Below are positions 51,596 through 60,841 of a stretch of 64,000 bases of DNA, in pieces. This DNA is from Bradyrhizobium jicamae. GTDB lineage: Bacteria > Pseudomonadota > Alphaproteobacteria > Rhizobiales > Xanthobacteraceae. The DNA lies in NCBI RefSeq assembly GCF_001440395.1, contig NZ_LLXZ01000071.1, forward strand, positions 1 through 64,000, in the 5' to 3' direction. The translations under genes and the position numbers were made by a program. Below the pieces are notes generated by a model. It searched no databases and was not told the DNA's origin. It was given only the letters and a program-made list of their open reading frames with translations. Positions within the stretch are counted from its first letter, which is position 1, and each line of letters begins with the position of its first letter.

Positions 51596-52687
51596 TCACG
51601 GCTTCGGCGGATAGAGGTGAGCGTCGCCGCAATAGTCGACGATCCGATACTGCGGTTCTGAGGATAGTTCAGATTCACTGGAACTTGCATGCGACAAATA
51701 ATTCGGGCCAATCGGCGCCTTTCCATGACCGCCGGGAACATCGAGCACATATTCCGGCTGGCACAGGCCCGAGACGCGGCCGCGCAAATGGCGCATCAGT
51801 TCCTGCCCCTCCGCGATCGTGGTGCGCAGATGCGCGGTCCCCGGCGCCAGATCGCCATGATGCAGGTAATAGGGCTTGATTCGATTTTCGACAAAAGCGC
51901 GCATCAGCGCTTCCAGCGTCGCCGTATCGTCATTGACGCCGCGAAGCAGCACCGTCTGGCTCACCAGCGGAATGCCGGCGTCAGCGAGCCGCGCACAGGC
52001 GATTCGCGCCTCGCCCGATAGTTCGCGCGGATGATTGGCGTGAACGGCGATCCAGGTCGTCGCGCCATCAACTTTCAACGCCCTGATCATGTCGCCATCG
52101 ATACGCGCAGGCGCCGCCACCGGCACGCGGGTGTGGATGCGAACAATTTTAACGTGATCGATGGCGGCGAGGTCAGCCATGATTTCGGCCAGCCGGCGCG
52201 GCGACAGCATCAAGGGGTCGCCGCCGGTCAGGATGACTTCCCAGATTTCCGTGTGCTCGCGAATATAGTCCAGCGCGTCGCGATAGGCCGCGTCCGACAG
52301 CGCGGTTGCCTTGCCCGGCCCAACCATCTCGCGGCGGAAGCAGAAGCGGCAATACACCGCGCAGACATGCACCAGCTTGAACAGCACGCGGTCGGGATAG
52401 CGATGGACGATGCCGCTGACCGGCGAATGCGCATCGTCGCCGATCGGATCGGCATTTTCGCCCGGCGCGCTCACCAGTTCGAGCGCGCTCGGGACGAACT
52501 GCCGCGCGATCGGATCATCCGGATTCTCCGTGTCGATCAGGTTGGCGAGTTCGGGCGTCACGGCAATCGCATAGCGCGCGGCGACGCGTTCGAGGTCGGT
52601 GAGATCAGCCGCTTTCGCCAGCCCGCGCTCGACGAGATCGGCGGGCTGCCGCAGCGTTGCCGACAATTTCGGATCGATCCTGTTCAT
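51596..52687 (-). CDS. epmB: EF-P (R)-beta-lysine pathway aminomutase, KamA family
   Basis: A 363-residue radical SAM enzyme. The 4Fe-4S motif CxxxCxxC is CAVYCRFC, with the preceding FKLVHV and following FRREMVGPG; PLP-binding lysine lies in the C-terminal half (VENRIKPYYLHHGDL). EpmB converts alpha-lysine to (R)-beta-lysine, which EpmA attaches to EF-P. It starts by ATGA overlap with epmA, strong evidence for the pair acting together, and efp lies 2 kb away. Confidence 0.92.
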   Translation of the reverse strand: MNRIDPKLSATLRQPADLVERGLAKAADLTDLERVAARYAIAVTPELANLIDTENPDDPIARQFVPSALELVSAPGENADPIGDDAHSPVSGIVHRYPDRVLFKLVHVCAVYCRFCFRREMVGPGKATALSDAAYRDALDYIREHTEIWEVILTGGDPLMLSPRRLAEIMADLAAIDHVKIVRIHTRVPVAAPARIDGDMIRALKVDGATTWIAVHANHPRELSGEARIACARLADAGIPLVSQTVLLRGVNDDTATLEALMRAFVENRIKPYYLHHGDLAPGTAHLRTTIAEGQELMRHLRGRVSGLCQPEYVLDVPGGHGKAPIGPNYLSHASSSESELSSEPQYRIVDYCGDAHLYPPKP

Positions 52688-53736
52688 GTCTCTCCTGAAG
52701 GCGGCGTCCACACCACCTGGTCCACCCGCAGCGCGCCGCTGGCCAGCATCACCAGCCGGTCGAAACCGAGTGCGACGCCGCTCGATGGCGGCATCTCGGC
52801 AACGGCTGCGAGAAAATCCTCGTCCAGCGGATAGCGCTCGCCGTAGCGCCGCTGCTTCTCGTCCATGGCTGCGGCGAAACGGCGGCGCTGTTCGTCGGCA
52901 TCGGTCAGTTCGCCAAATCCATTGGCGAGTTCAACGCCGCAGGCATAGATCTCAAAACGTTCGGCGACGCGCGGATCGGCCGCTTTCGTCCGTGCAAGGG
53001 CGGCCTCCGGCGCCGGATATTCGAACAACACGGTCAAACGCCCCTGCCCCAGGTTCGGTTCGACATGTTCGACCAGCACCTTGCTGAAGATGTCCGACCA
53101 GGTGTCGTCCTCGGTGACCCGCACCCGCGATCTGGCCGCAGCCGCAAGCGCCGCGCAATCCCCCTCGCCATGGCTGATGGTGGAGAGCAGATCGATCCCG
53201 GCAAAGCGTTCGAACGCGGATGCCACCGTCAGCAGCTCCGGCTCGGCAAACGGATCGGCCGTTTTGCCGCGGAACGAAAACCGGCAGATCCCGGTCGCCT
53301 GGGCCGCATGGGCGATGACGACGATGGTGTCGGCCATGACGGCATCATAGCTGGCGTCGGCGCGGTACCATTCCAGCATCGTGAATTCGGGCAGATGCAG
53401 ATCGCCGCGCTCGCGGTCGCGGAACACGCGTGCGAATTCGAATATTTTGGCTTCGCCGGCGGCGAGCAGTTTCTTGGCGGCGAACTCCGGCGACGTCCGC
53501 AGATAGCGCGTCGCGCGGCTACCGTCGTTGCCGATGATCTCGGTCTGGGGGGCATGCAGATGCGTCTCGTTGCCCGGCGAGACCTGCAGGATGCCGGTCT
53601 CCACCTCGCAAAATCCCTGCTCGTCGAACCAGCCGCGCACCGCCCGCGTGATCGCGCTCCGCGCCATCAGGAACGGCTTCCGGTCCGCGTGCCGCGTGGC
53701 CGACCACCATGGCGACGGCTGGTCGGTTCCGGCCAT
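52684..53736 (-). CDS. epmA: EF-P lysyl-lysine ligase, GenX/PoxA type
   Basis: A 350-residue relative of class II lysyl-tRNA synthetase lacking the anticodon domain. Motif 2 is RVFRDRERGDLHLPEFTMLE W, and motif 3 is PPSSGVALGFDRLVML; HAPQTEIIGND and YLRTSPEFAAKKLLAAG precede them. It activates (R)-beta-lysine and joins it to the conserved Lys of EF-P. ATG 53736 is preferred to 53790, because the upstream part is not conserved in kind. Operon with epmB. Confidence 0.92.
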   Translation of the reverse strand: MAGTDQPSPWWSATRHADRKPFLMARSAITRAVRGWFDEQGFCEVETGILQVSPGNETHLHAPQTEIIGNDGSRATRYLRTSPEFAAKKLLAAGEAKIFEFARVFRDRERGDLHLPEFTMLEWYRADASYDAVMADTIVVIAHAAQATGICRFSFRGKTADPFAEPELLTVASAFERFAGIDLLSTISHGEGDCAALAAAARSRVRVTEDDTWSDIFSKVLVEHVEPNLGQGRLTVLFEYPAPEAALARTKAADPRVAERFEIYACGVELANGFGELTDADEQRRRFAAAMDEKQRRYGERYPLDEDFLAAVAEMPPSSGVALGFDRLVMLASGALRVDQVVWTPPSGET

Positions 53737-53988
53737 CAGCGACAATCCCGTCCCATCCGGCGCGCAGCAACGCTGACGGAACCCATGCAAGTGTTGAGGG
53801 AGTCGTGGAACGTCATTGATATTATTATATTTTCCTTGTGGTACCGCGGCACGACCATATCATCCCGCTCCAAGCGCTTCTTTTCATGTCGAAAGACCCC
53901 GCACTTGTCCATTGGCAGGAGCCCGGTGGGCTGAACCATGCGGCCGCCTCCCCCGTCCAATGCCCAGACTCTACAACGGGATACGGAT

Positions 53989-54690
53989 ATGTCTGGCAGC
54001 AGCCTGCGAACAGCAGTGTTTCTTTTTGCGTGCCTTGCGTCGGTCTCGCCGGCAAGCGCCGCTGGTCCCGGCAGCACATTCAAGCATCTGTCAGACGAGA
54101 CTTTCACCTCGCCCGATGGTCAGATGCGTGTCGAGCAGTATTCGAGGGAGCGCGGCAACGACGTTCTGCACCAGTTCTGGATCTTCGACCAGAAGCAGCA
54201 GGCCGCGTTGCTAAATCCCGGCGAAGGCGCCGATCTCGCGGGATATCGCGCCGGATTCCGCTTCACGCCCGACAGCCAATGGCTGGTCCGCATGCAGAAA
54301 CTCGGTGCGGGCTATCAGACGCTGTTGCTCTACCGTCGTGACGGCGATCGATTTTCACCGGCGACCACAAAACCGCTCGGCGATTTGGCCTGGGATTATC
54401 TGTTCGGACTGCCGGTATCCAAGGGCATGCTGCGGCCCGTCAACCACGCGCAGGTACACCTGCTGAAGGGATTGGACGAGAACTACGCCTGGCTCGGACA
54501 GCGCTGGCCCGACAGCCGCTATCTCGTGCTCAGCCTCTCCTTCGATATCCAGGGCCAGAAAAAGCCTTCGCCCTGGGTCGAAGGCTGGCGCTGCGTCTAC
54601 GACATGAAGACCGGTAAATTTACCGTCCCGCCCGATTTCGCCGACCACAACGCCAAGGCCGTCAAGCGGCGCGACCAGGCCAGCCGTTAG
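53989..54690 (+). CDS. Secreted hypothetical protein
   Basis: A 233-residue protein starting at ATG 53989 with a signal peptide (LRTAVFLFACLASVSPASAA). The mature part is beta-rich (GYRAGFRFTPDSQWLVRMQK, GYQTLLLYRRDGDRFSP) with a Trp-rich region (WVEGWRCVYDMKTGKFTVP), possibly a propeller-like or YncE-like fragment. Unknown family. It stands between epmA and efp on the opposite strand from epmA. Confidence 0.7.
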   Translation: MSGSSLRTAVFLFACLASVSPASAAGPGSTFKHLSDETFTSPDGQMRVEQYSRERGNDVLHQFWIFDQKQQAALLNPGEGADLAGYRAGFRFTPDSQWLVRMQKLGAGYQTLLLYRRDGDRFSPATTKPLGDLAWDYLFGLPVSKGMLRPVNHAQVHLLKGLDENYAWLGQRWPDSRYLVLSLSFDIQGQKKPSPWVEGWRCVYDMKTGKFTVPPDFADHNAKAVKRRDQASR

Positions 54691-54855
54691 GCCTGCGAAA
54701 CAGGGTCGTTTGCAGCCCCCGGTAACCTACGGAATGGCCGTAAAACGCTGGCATCGACGGGCAAAATCAGTATGTTGCAGCCCGAAACCGCCTGATTGGC
54801 CCTGCGGACGCCCATGTCCGGTGTGGCCGAAGGCCAGAAATTCGGGAAAACAACT

Positions 54856-55422
54856 TTGAAAGTCATCGCCAGTTCTATCCGCAAGGGCAACGTCATCGAG
54901 CAGGACGGCAGGCTCTATGTCGTCCTTTCGGCCGAAAACATCCACCCCGGCAAGGGAACCCCGGTCAGCCAGATCGAAATGCGCCGTATTGGCGACGGCG
55001 TGAAGGTATCGGAGCGCTACAAGACCACCGACCAGGTCGAGAAGGCCACCGTCGAGGACCGCAATTTCAACTACCTCTATGAGGACGGCGACGGCTTCCA
55101 CTTCATGAACGCCGAGACCTATGACCAGGTCCAGGTGTCGAAGGAGATCGTGGGATCGTCCGCGCCCTATCTGCAGGAAAACATGACGGTGAAACTGTCG
55201 ATGCACGACCTCAATCCGGTCGCCATCCAGTTGCCGCAGCGCGCGACCCTCGAAGTTGTGGAGACCGAGCCGGTCACCAAGGGTCAGACCGCGTCTTCCT
55301 CCTACAAGCCTGCTATTCTCTCCAACGGCGTGCGAACCTCGGTGCCGCCGCATATTGGAACGGGAACACGGATTGTAGTGATGACCGAGGACGGCTCCTA
55401 CGTCGAGCGCGCAAAGGATTAA
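54856..55422 (+). CDS. efp: Elongation factor P
   Basis: A 188-residue three-domain EF-P that rescues ribosomes stalled at proline stretches. The start is TTG 54856 ([20 protein letters not shown]), the conserved beginning of the family; the longer open frame upstream is not. The modification loop is HPGKGTP with Lys33, the acceptor for beta-lysine from EpmA/EpmB. Full length. The rare TTG start on an essential-type gene is notable. Confidence 0.95.
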   Translation: MKVIASSIRKGNVIEQDGRLYVVLSAENIHPGKGTPVSQIEMRRIGDGVKVSERYKTTDQVEKATVEDRNFNYLYEDGDGFHFMNAETYDQVQVSKEIVGSSAPYLQENMTVKLSMHDLNPVAIQLPQRATLEVVETEPVTKGQTASSSYKPAILSNGVRTSVPPHIGTGTRIVVMTEDGSYVERAKD

Positions 55423-55466
55423 CACCGCGCCATAGGCTACGGGAGCATACGCCGGGGGGCGATGCA

Positions 55467-57053
55467 TTGAATACGAAGGCTGTCAGCTTGCTCTCGCGGT
55501 GGCTGGCAGCCTTTTGTTTTTTCCTTGCGGCGGTGACCGGCGTTTCCGCCAGCGAGTTCCGAACGCCATCGATTTCGGCCATTCGCGTCGAATGGCGCGC
55601 CGTGCTCGATCAGCTTCGCACCGAGATCAGTTCCCGGCCGGCAATCGCCTCGCGCTTCACCTTCGCAGCCCGGGCGCGGCTCCCAGCGGGGGATCCGCGC
55701 GCAACGCCCGCGCTGGTGCAGTTGAACGCGATCAATTCGCCGATGTTCACCGGGATCGGAAGCAGTCCGGTACCGGTGCTGTTGCCGTTCGATACCGCGG
55801 CCTATCTCGAGGCCGAGGCCCGTGGCACACGCCATCCGGCGGTGTCGCACTATCAAGCCGACTTCCGGCCCGTCGATGTGTTTCACGCCGGCCCCTCCGG
55901 CTACGACGCGGTGTTTTCGCTGGAGCCCGGCGACGGCCTGCCGTCGCGAACCTTCGCCCGCCCGGTCGAGGTGCAGATCACGGGCTCGGTGCTGGTCTAC
56001 GATCTCGCCGATCCCCTCGGCGGCAGGGGCGAGCCGGTCAGGGCGCTGGCGGCGCAATTCCCTGACATCCGCCGCTTCATCCGCGAAGGCTATGTGCGCT
56101 ACGCCTTCACCCGCTTCGGCGTGCCCTATGTGGTATCGATCCAGTGTCTCGATTCAGCGCCGCGGCCGCGCAGGCTCGCTTGCCGCGAGGCCTATCCGGT
56201 CGCCGAGCGTTTCCTGAAAGCGCTGCGCATCGCCGGCGGCCAGCCGGCACGTCCGCGCTTCGATATTCCCTCCGGCGTCGCCGAGCGGCCAACGGCGACT
56301 TCTCCAGACTTCACCTATCGCCCGAGCGGCGACATCATCGCCCGCAGCGGCGCGCGCAGGCGCGGCGGCCACGCCGATCTCGCGGTCTATTCGCAGATCC
56401 GCTTTCCGCTGGCGCGAGCCCCGGCCCTGGTCAGCTCGCAGCAGTTCAGCACGCGCAAATCCGGCGAACGTACGGGCGTCTATCCGTGGCGGGACAATTT
56501 TTGCGAGGCGCGCAGCTTTCAGGTCGGCCAATGCGCGGCCGGCTTCGGCCATCAAGGCCAGGACATCCGCCCGGCCCCCTGCCCGCCGAACGGCGGCACT
56601 GACGGCACCTGCCATCCGCGGAAACAGGCGGTCGTCGCCGTCCGCGACGGCGTCGTCATCCGTTCCCTGAAGCAGCAGGCGGCGACGCTGCAGATCAACA
56701 CAGGCAATGAGCACATCCGTTTCCGCTACATGCACATGACCCCGTCGGCCATGGATGCCGACGGCGTCCTCAACGGCCGCCGCGTCGCCGAGGGCGAGAA
56801 GATCGGCGTCGTCTCCAACTATCTCGATTTCCCCAACGGCACGTCCTACCACCTGCACTTCGACGTGCAGGTGTTCACGCGCGACGGATGGATCTGGGTC
56901 AATCCCTACACCACCCTGATCGCGTCCTACGAGCGGCTGATCCGCGGCCGCGGCCGCGAGATCGGCGCCCAACCTCCGGCGGTCGCCGCCGTGGCGCACG
57001 CGCTGCCGGAGGATGTGCTCCGTCCCAACACCCGCGAACGCCGGGAGAATTAG
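55467..57053 (+). CDS. Secreted M23 family metallopeptidase
   Basis: A 528-residue protein starting at TTG 55467 after GGGGGG, with a signal peptide (RWLAAFCFFLAAVTGVSAS). The C-terminal LytM domain has HQGQD (HxxxD) and YHLHFDVQ (HxH), the complete zinc site for cleaving peptidoglycan peptides. An unusually long N-terminal region of about 330 residues precedes it. It is 45 bp after efp, so possibly co-transcribed. Confidence 0.88.
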   Translation: MNTKAVSLLSRWLAAFCFFLAAVTGVSASEFRTPSISAIRVEWRAVLDQLRTEISSRPAIASRFTFAARARLPAGDPRATPALVQLNAINSPMFTGIGSSPVPVLLPFDTAAYLEAEARGTRHPAVSHYQADFRPVDVFHAGPSGYDAVFSLEPGDGLPSRTFARPVEVQITGSVLVYDLADPLGGRGEPVRALAAQFPDIRRFIREGYVRYAFTRFGVPYVVSIQCLDSAPRPRRLACREAYPVAERFLKALRIAGGQPARPRFDIPSGVAERPTATSPDFTYRPSGDIIARSGARRRGGHADLAVYSQIRFPLARAPALVSSQQFSTRKSGERTGVYPWRDNFCEARSFQVGQCAAGFGHQGQDIRPAPCPPNGGTDGTCHPRKQAVVAVRDGVVIRSLKQQAATLQINTGNEHIRFRYMHMTPSAMDADGVLNGRRVAEGEKIGVVSNYLDFPNGTSYHLHFDVQVFTRDGWIWVNPYTTLIASYERLIRGRGREIGAQPPAVAAVAHALPEDVLRPNTRERREN

Positions 57054-57124
57054 GGCGCGGCCTGTTCATTGCAGAGTGGTCGGCCGATGCCCGCCTTCAT
57101 GGTATTTTCTGGCGCTCCCCTCTC

Positions 57125-58282
57125 ATGACGCAGAAGGCAACGACCATGCTGAAGCTGACTCCCGGGCAAGAGCGTACAGTCAGGCAGATTCAAGAACATT
57201 CGTTTAGGGCTTATTGCAAACACGCCGGCTACGAAGAGCAGGAGCATGCGGCACTGCTCTTTTCGTTCGCCCGCAAGAAACTGGACGACATCCTTGCGAA
57301 CGTCGACTTGAAAGATATCGACGACGACGAACAAAGGCAGCGCCTCGAAGCGATTCTGAAAGCGGACAACTTCCTGGATTTGCGCCAGGCAGAAATGGAG
57401 GACAGGCGCAAAGGTTATGCGAAGACCCTGGCAGCCGCCGCCGACCGCCTGCCAATTGCGTATGAGTACACGGCTGGGCTGTGTGAAAAATTCGGACTTG
57501 CGAAACCGGAAGCCGAACGCCCGAGCTCGATCCGCGGGTGGGTGGAAGCCGTGCCGCTTCTCATGAGCTGGGACTGGGAGTTCAACGCCTTCATGGGGAA
57601 GGCCACTCTTATCGACGATCTTCCTTGCATTTGCATCTACGAATCTCTTCTGAGCGCGTGCGACGCATTTTTGGACTGCATCGCGCCGGTTGCGATCAAC
57701 TTCGGCTCCAAGACCAGAGCGCGGCCGACGTCAGACTGCGAGGCGATGGGATCCGAGAGCGAATTCATGGAACGATTGCATAGCTGCCTGCGGCTTCTTC
57801 TTGGAGAATCCAACTACGGACTGGCGAGCAAGGATGAGATCGAGCGCAAGAGCCGAAATACGATAATGGCGATGACAGAGGGCAGCGTCCAAATGGTCTG
57901 GTTCCACGAATTCGGCCACCTGCTGCTGGGTCATCTTGAACAACCGGAATCTCACACCATCGAGTTTGAAGCAGATCGCTTCGCGCTCAGCGTCATCGCG
58001 AATGACACAGCCGGCAAACCGCTCGCGGTATGGCCTGGTCTCGGCAGCATGACAATTTTTATCTTGCTCGATATTATCGAGACCATCGAGAAGCATGACG
58101 AAACGCCGAGCCATCCATCGGCCAAGCGCCGTATCAAGGCTGCGCTGGATTTTTGGGAGAAGGCGAATCCCCTGGTATTCACGGCTGCGCGTAGTTTTCT
58201 TCCCTCCGTCACGGCCACATGCATCCGACGCTGCAGCGCTACTGGAATGTGTCACTCAAGAATATCTAGGGTTCGCAACTGA
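57125..58282 (+). CDS. HExxH-motif protein of unknown family
   Basis: A 385-residue protein starting at ATG 57125 (ATG 57146 also possible). The first 110 residues are charged helix. At 261-270 it has HEFGHLLLGH followed by HTIEFEADRFALSV, the HExxH...E-x-x-x-D arrangement of gluzincin-like zinc proteases such as ImmA/IrrE relatives. No signal peptide. No known family is assigned. It lies between M23 peptidase and AhpD genes and may stand alone. Confidence 0.7.
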   Translation: MTQKATTMLKLTPGQERTVRQIQEHSFRAYCKHAGYEEQEHAALLFSFARKKLDDILANVDLKDIDDDEQRQRLEAILKADNFLDLRQAEMEDRRKGYAKTLAAAADRLPIAYEYTAGLCEKFGLAKPEAERPSSIRGWVEAVPLLMSWDWEFNAFMGKATLIDDLPCICIYESLLSACDAFLDCIAPVAINFGSKTRARPTSDCEAMGSESEFMERLHSCLRLLLGESNYGLASKDEIERKSRNTIMAMTEGSVQMVWFHEFGHLLLGHLEQPESHTIEFEADRFALSVIANDTAGKPLAVWPGLGSMTIFILLDIIETIEKHDETPSHPSAKRRIKAALDFWEKANPLVFTAARSFLPSVTATCIRRCSATGMCHSRISRVRN

Positions 58283-58310
58283 TCGAATGCTTTTTCCACC
58301 AGGTCGAGGA

Positions 58311-58790
58311 TTACGAAGCCGCCGCCCCCACCACCGGCTTCCGCGCCGGTGGCGTCCAGCGGAACGCCGCGCCGAACCTGTTCCAGACATTGATCGACGC
58401 CACCGCCGACGTGAGGTAGGCAAGCTCCTTCTCCGAAAACTCCGCGCTCGCCTGCGCATAGACCTCGTCGCTGACGCCCTCGCTCAGCAAGGTCAACGCT
58501 TCCGTCCAGGCCAGCGCCGCGCGCTCACGCTGCGAGAACTGCGGCGCCTCGCGCCACACAACCACGAGATTGAGCTTGTCCGTGGGCACGCTGAGCTTCT
58601 CGCCTTCCAGAATGTGATACTGCACGCAGAAGGCGCAGCCATTGATCTGCGAGGCGCGTAGCTTGATCAGTTCGAGAAGTTGCTTGTCCATGCCCGCCTT
58701 GCCGGCGATCTGGCTGAGTTCCAGCACGGCCGCATAGGCATCCGGCGTCAGCGCCATGAAATCCTTGTACTCTTTGCGGGCATGTGACAT
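58311..58790 (-). CDS. Carboxymuconolactone decarboxylase/AhpD family peroxidase-like protein
   Basis: A 159-residue all-helical protein. LIKLRASQINGCAFCVQYHI carries the CxxC redox pair and nearby His of AhpD-like proteins. Such proteins reduce peroxides or peroxiredoxin. It is divergent from the MarR gene with only 50 bp between them, containing a perfect palindrome, so MarR probably controls it. Confidence 0.92.
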   Translation of the reverse strand: MSHARKEYKDFMALTPDAYAAVLELSQIAGKAGMDKQLLELIKLRASQINGCAFCVQYHILEGEKLSVPTDKLNLVVVWREAPQFSQRERAALAWTEALTLLSEGVSDEVYAQASAEFSEKELAYLTSAVASINVWNRFGAAFRWTPPARKPVVGAAAS

Positions 58791-58806
58791 CGGCCATTCC
58801 TCATGT

Positions 58807-58841
58807 TATCAGTGCTCTTATTTATTATAAGAGCACTGATA
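58807..58841. promoter_or_regulatory. Perfect 15-bp inverted repeat, likely MarR operator
   Basis: TATCAGTGCTCTTAT (58807-58821) and ATAAGAGCACTGATA (58827-58841) are exact inverse copies with a 5-bp spacer. The right arm ends on the A of the MarR ATG. The left arm lies 17 bp upstream of the AhpD start. AT-rich centre TTATAA may be a -10 box. Confidence 0.85.
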
Positions 58842-59422
58842 TGCAGCGCAAGGCATCGCAAAACACGGCGGCGCGATCGCAGAGGACGTCGGCAAAAACG
58901 CCGCAAGCGACGCAGAAACCGGCGGCCGGAAAAATCGGGCGACAGTCGCAGCAAGAAAGTCGCGCACCGTTGATGCTGCGGCCGCCACCGCCCGGTGAAG
59001 GCAAGCGCGGCGAACAGGGATACCTCGCCTATCTCCTGCGCCAGGCGCAAGGCGCGACGCGGCTGGCGATGGAGCGGTCGCTGGCCGAGCTCGGCGTCAC
59101 CTCGCCGCAGTTCGTGGTGCTGACGATGCTCAAGGCCTATCCCGGGCTATCAGGCGCGGAGCTCGCGCGGGTCGCGATGCTGACGCCGCAAACCGTCGGC
59201 GTCATCATCCGCAACCTCGAGCGTGACGGCGCCATCCGCAAAACACCGCACCCGGTTCACGGCAGGATGCTGCAATGGACGGTGACGCCGCGGGGCGCGG
59301 CGTTGCTGGGTCGATGCCGGCGGCATGCCGAGACGGTCGAACGGCGGCTGGCGGCCGGGCTCTCGGCGGATGCACAGCGCACGATCCGGCGTTGGCTTGC
59401 CCGAATTGCTACCGATTTGTAA
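58841..59422 (+). CDS. MarR family transcriptional regulator
   Basis: A 193-residue regulator. After a disordered basic N-terminus (residues 1-60) the winged helix reads AMERSLAELGVTSPQFVVLT, GAELARVAMLTPQTVGVIIR and NLERDGAIRKTPHPVHGRML. It is divergent from AhpD and overlaps its own operator. ATG 58841 lacks a Shine-Dalgarno sequence and lies on the palindrome arm; ATG 58973 in the disordered part is an alternative. Role: peroxide- or electrophile-responsive repressor, by inference. Confidence 0.88.
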   Translation: MQRKASQNTAARSQRTSAKTPQATQKPAAGKIGRQSQQESRAPLMLRPPPPGEGKRGEQGYLAYLLRQAQGATRLAMERSLAELGVTSPQFVVLTMLKAYPGLSGAELARVAMLTPQTVGVIIRNLERDGAIRKTPHPVHGRMLQWTVTPRGAALLGRCRRHAETVERRLAAGLSADAQRTIRRWLARIATDL

Positions 59423-59489
59423 GAAATCGCCCGGTTCCCGCGGCGTCATGGCTTTTGGCCCTGGCGTCCCGTCCCGGTAGAATGGGGGC

Positions 59490-60722
59490 ATGAACCAGCT
59501 TGATTCCCTTGTTGACCCGACCCGCCGCGCCCTGCTGAAAGCCGGCCTCGGCGGCGGCATTCTGTTCGCCGCGCCGTCCGTCGCCTTTGCGGCGCCCGCC
59601 GGCTTCGACCAATGGCGCGACAATTTTCGCGCGCGCGCATTGGCCAAAGGCATTTCGGACGCGACCTGGACGCGGGTGATGGCGCGCATCGAGCCCGACA
59701 TGACCGTGTTCCGGCAGATGCAGAAGCAGCCGGAATTTCACGAGCAGATCTGGCAGTACATCAATCGTCGCGCCTCCGACTGGCGCATCATCAACGGCCG
59801 CGAAGCCCTGAAGAAGCACGAAGCGTTGTTCACACGCATCGAACAGGATTTCGGCGTCGAGCGCGGCACGCTGCTGGCACTGTGGGGCGTTGAGTCAGCC
59901 TATGGCGATCCTCTGGTGCAGCAGAACCATATGCGTCCGATCTTTCCGGCGCTCGCCGCACTCGCATGGAACGAGCCGCGCCGCCGCACCTATTGGGAAA
60001 CCGAGCTGATCAACGCGCTGAAAATCGTCGACCGCGGCTGGGGCACGCCGGAGGAGATGCGGGGATCCTGGGCTGGCGCGATGGGCCACACGCAATGGAT
60101 GCCGGAAGTCTGGCTCAATGTCGGCATGGACTACGACAAGGATGGCCGCGTCTCGCCGTTCGGCAAGCCCGACGATGCGCTCGGCTCCAGCGCGCGCTAT
60201 CTGCTCAACCGCGGCAAGTATCACCGCGGCGAGCATTGGGGCTACGAGGTCCGCAGTTCCGGAGGATCTTCGAGCGGCAGCCGGACCTACGCCGCGTGGG
60301 CCAGCGCCGGCGTCACGCGCGCCGACGGCAAGCCGTTCCCGCAGCCGAACGCGTCGGCACAGATGTGGGTGCCAGTCGCCGGCGGCCCTTCGTTCCTGTT
60401 GGGTCCGAACTTCTATTCGGTCAAGAGCTACAACCCGTCGATGAACTACGCGCTGGCGATCTGCCATCTCGGCGACCGCATTCTGGGCGCCCCACCCTTC
60501 ATCAATCCCTTCCCCGGCTCCGAACGCGCGCTCACGCTCCCCGAGGTGCAGGAGCTGCAGACGCGGCTGACAAAAGCCGGCTTCGACACCGGCGGCAACG
60601 ACGGCCGCGTCGGCAACGACACCATGAAGGCGGTCCGGGACTATCAGACCAAGATGGGGCTGTTGCCGGCCGACGGCTATGGCGGGCTGAAGGTGCTGGC
60701 GCGGTTGAGGCAGGGAAACTAG
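59490..60722 (+). CDS. Lytic murein transglycosylase, MltB type, with peptidoglycan-binding domain
   Basis: A 410-residue secreted enzyme. A signal with RRALLK (TRRALLKAGLGGGILFAAPS) suggests Tat export. The SLT_2/MltB domain has ALWGVESAYGD with catalytic Glu near 135, and GAMGHTQWMP. The C-terminal PG_binding_1 domain is EVQELQTRLTKAGFDTGGND and VRDYQTKMGLL. It cleaves glycan strands to anhydromuropeptides. Confidence 0.93.
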   Translation: MNQLDSLVDPTRRALLKAGLGGGILFAAPSVAFAAPAGFDQWRDNFRARALAKGISDATWTRVMARIEPDMTVFRQMQKQPEFHEQIWQYINRRASDWRIINGREALKKHEALFTRIEQDFGVERGTLLALWGVESAYGDPLVQQNHMRPIFPALAALAWNEPRRRTYWETELINALKIVDRGWGTPEEMRGSWAGAMGHTQWMPEVWLNVGMDYDKDGRVSPFGKPDDALGSSARYLLNRGKYHRGEHWGYEVRSSGGSSSGSRTYAAWASAGVTRADGKPFPQPNASAQMWVPVAGGPSFLLGPNFYSVKSYNPSMNYALAICHLGDRILGAPPFINPFPGSERALTLPEVQELQTRLTKAGFDTGGNDGRVGNDTMKAVRDYQTKMGLLPADGYGGLKVLARLRQGN

Positions 60723-60841
60723 TCCAGGTCAGACATCCACGACCAAGCACGATTGCCACGCACGGGCGTTTGGTGCTCTCAGCCGGCAGTTGTTCGCGCG
60801 ACCGAAGCGTTTATCGACACAGATCGATAAAGACAAACTGG

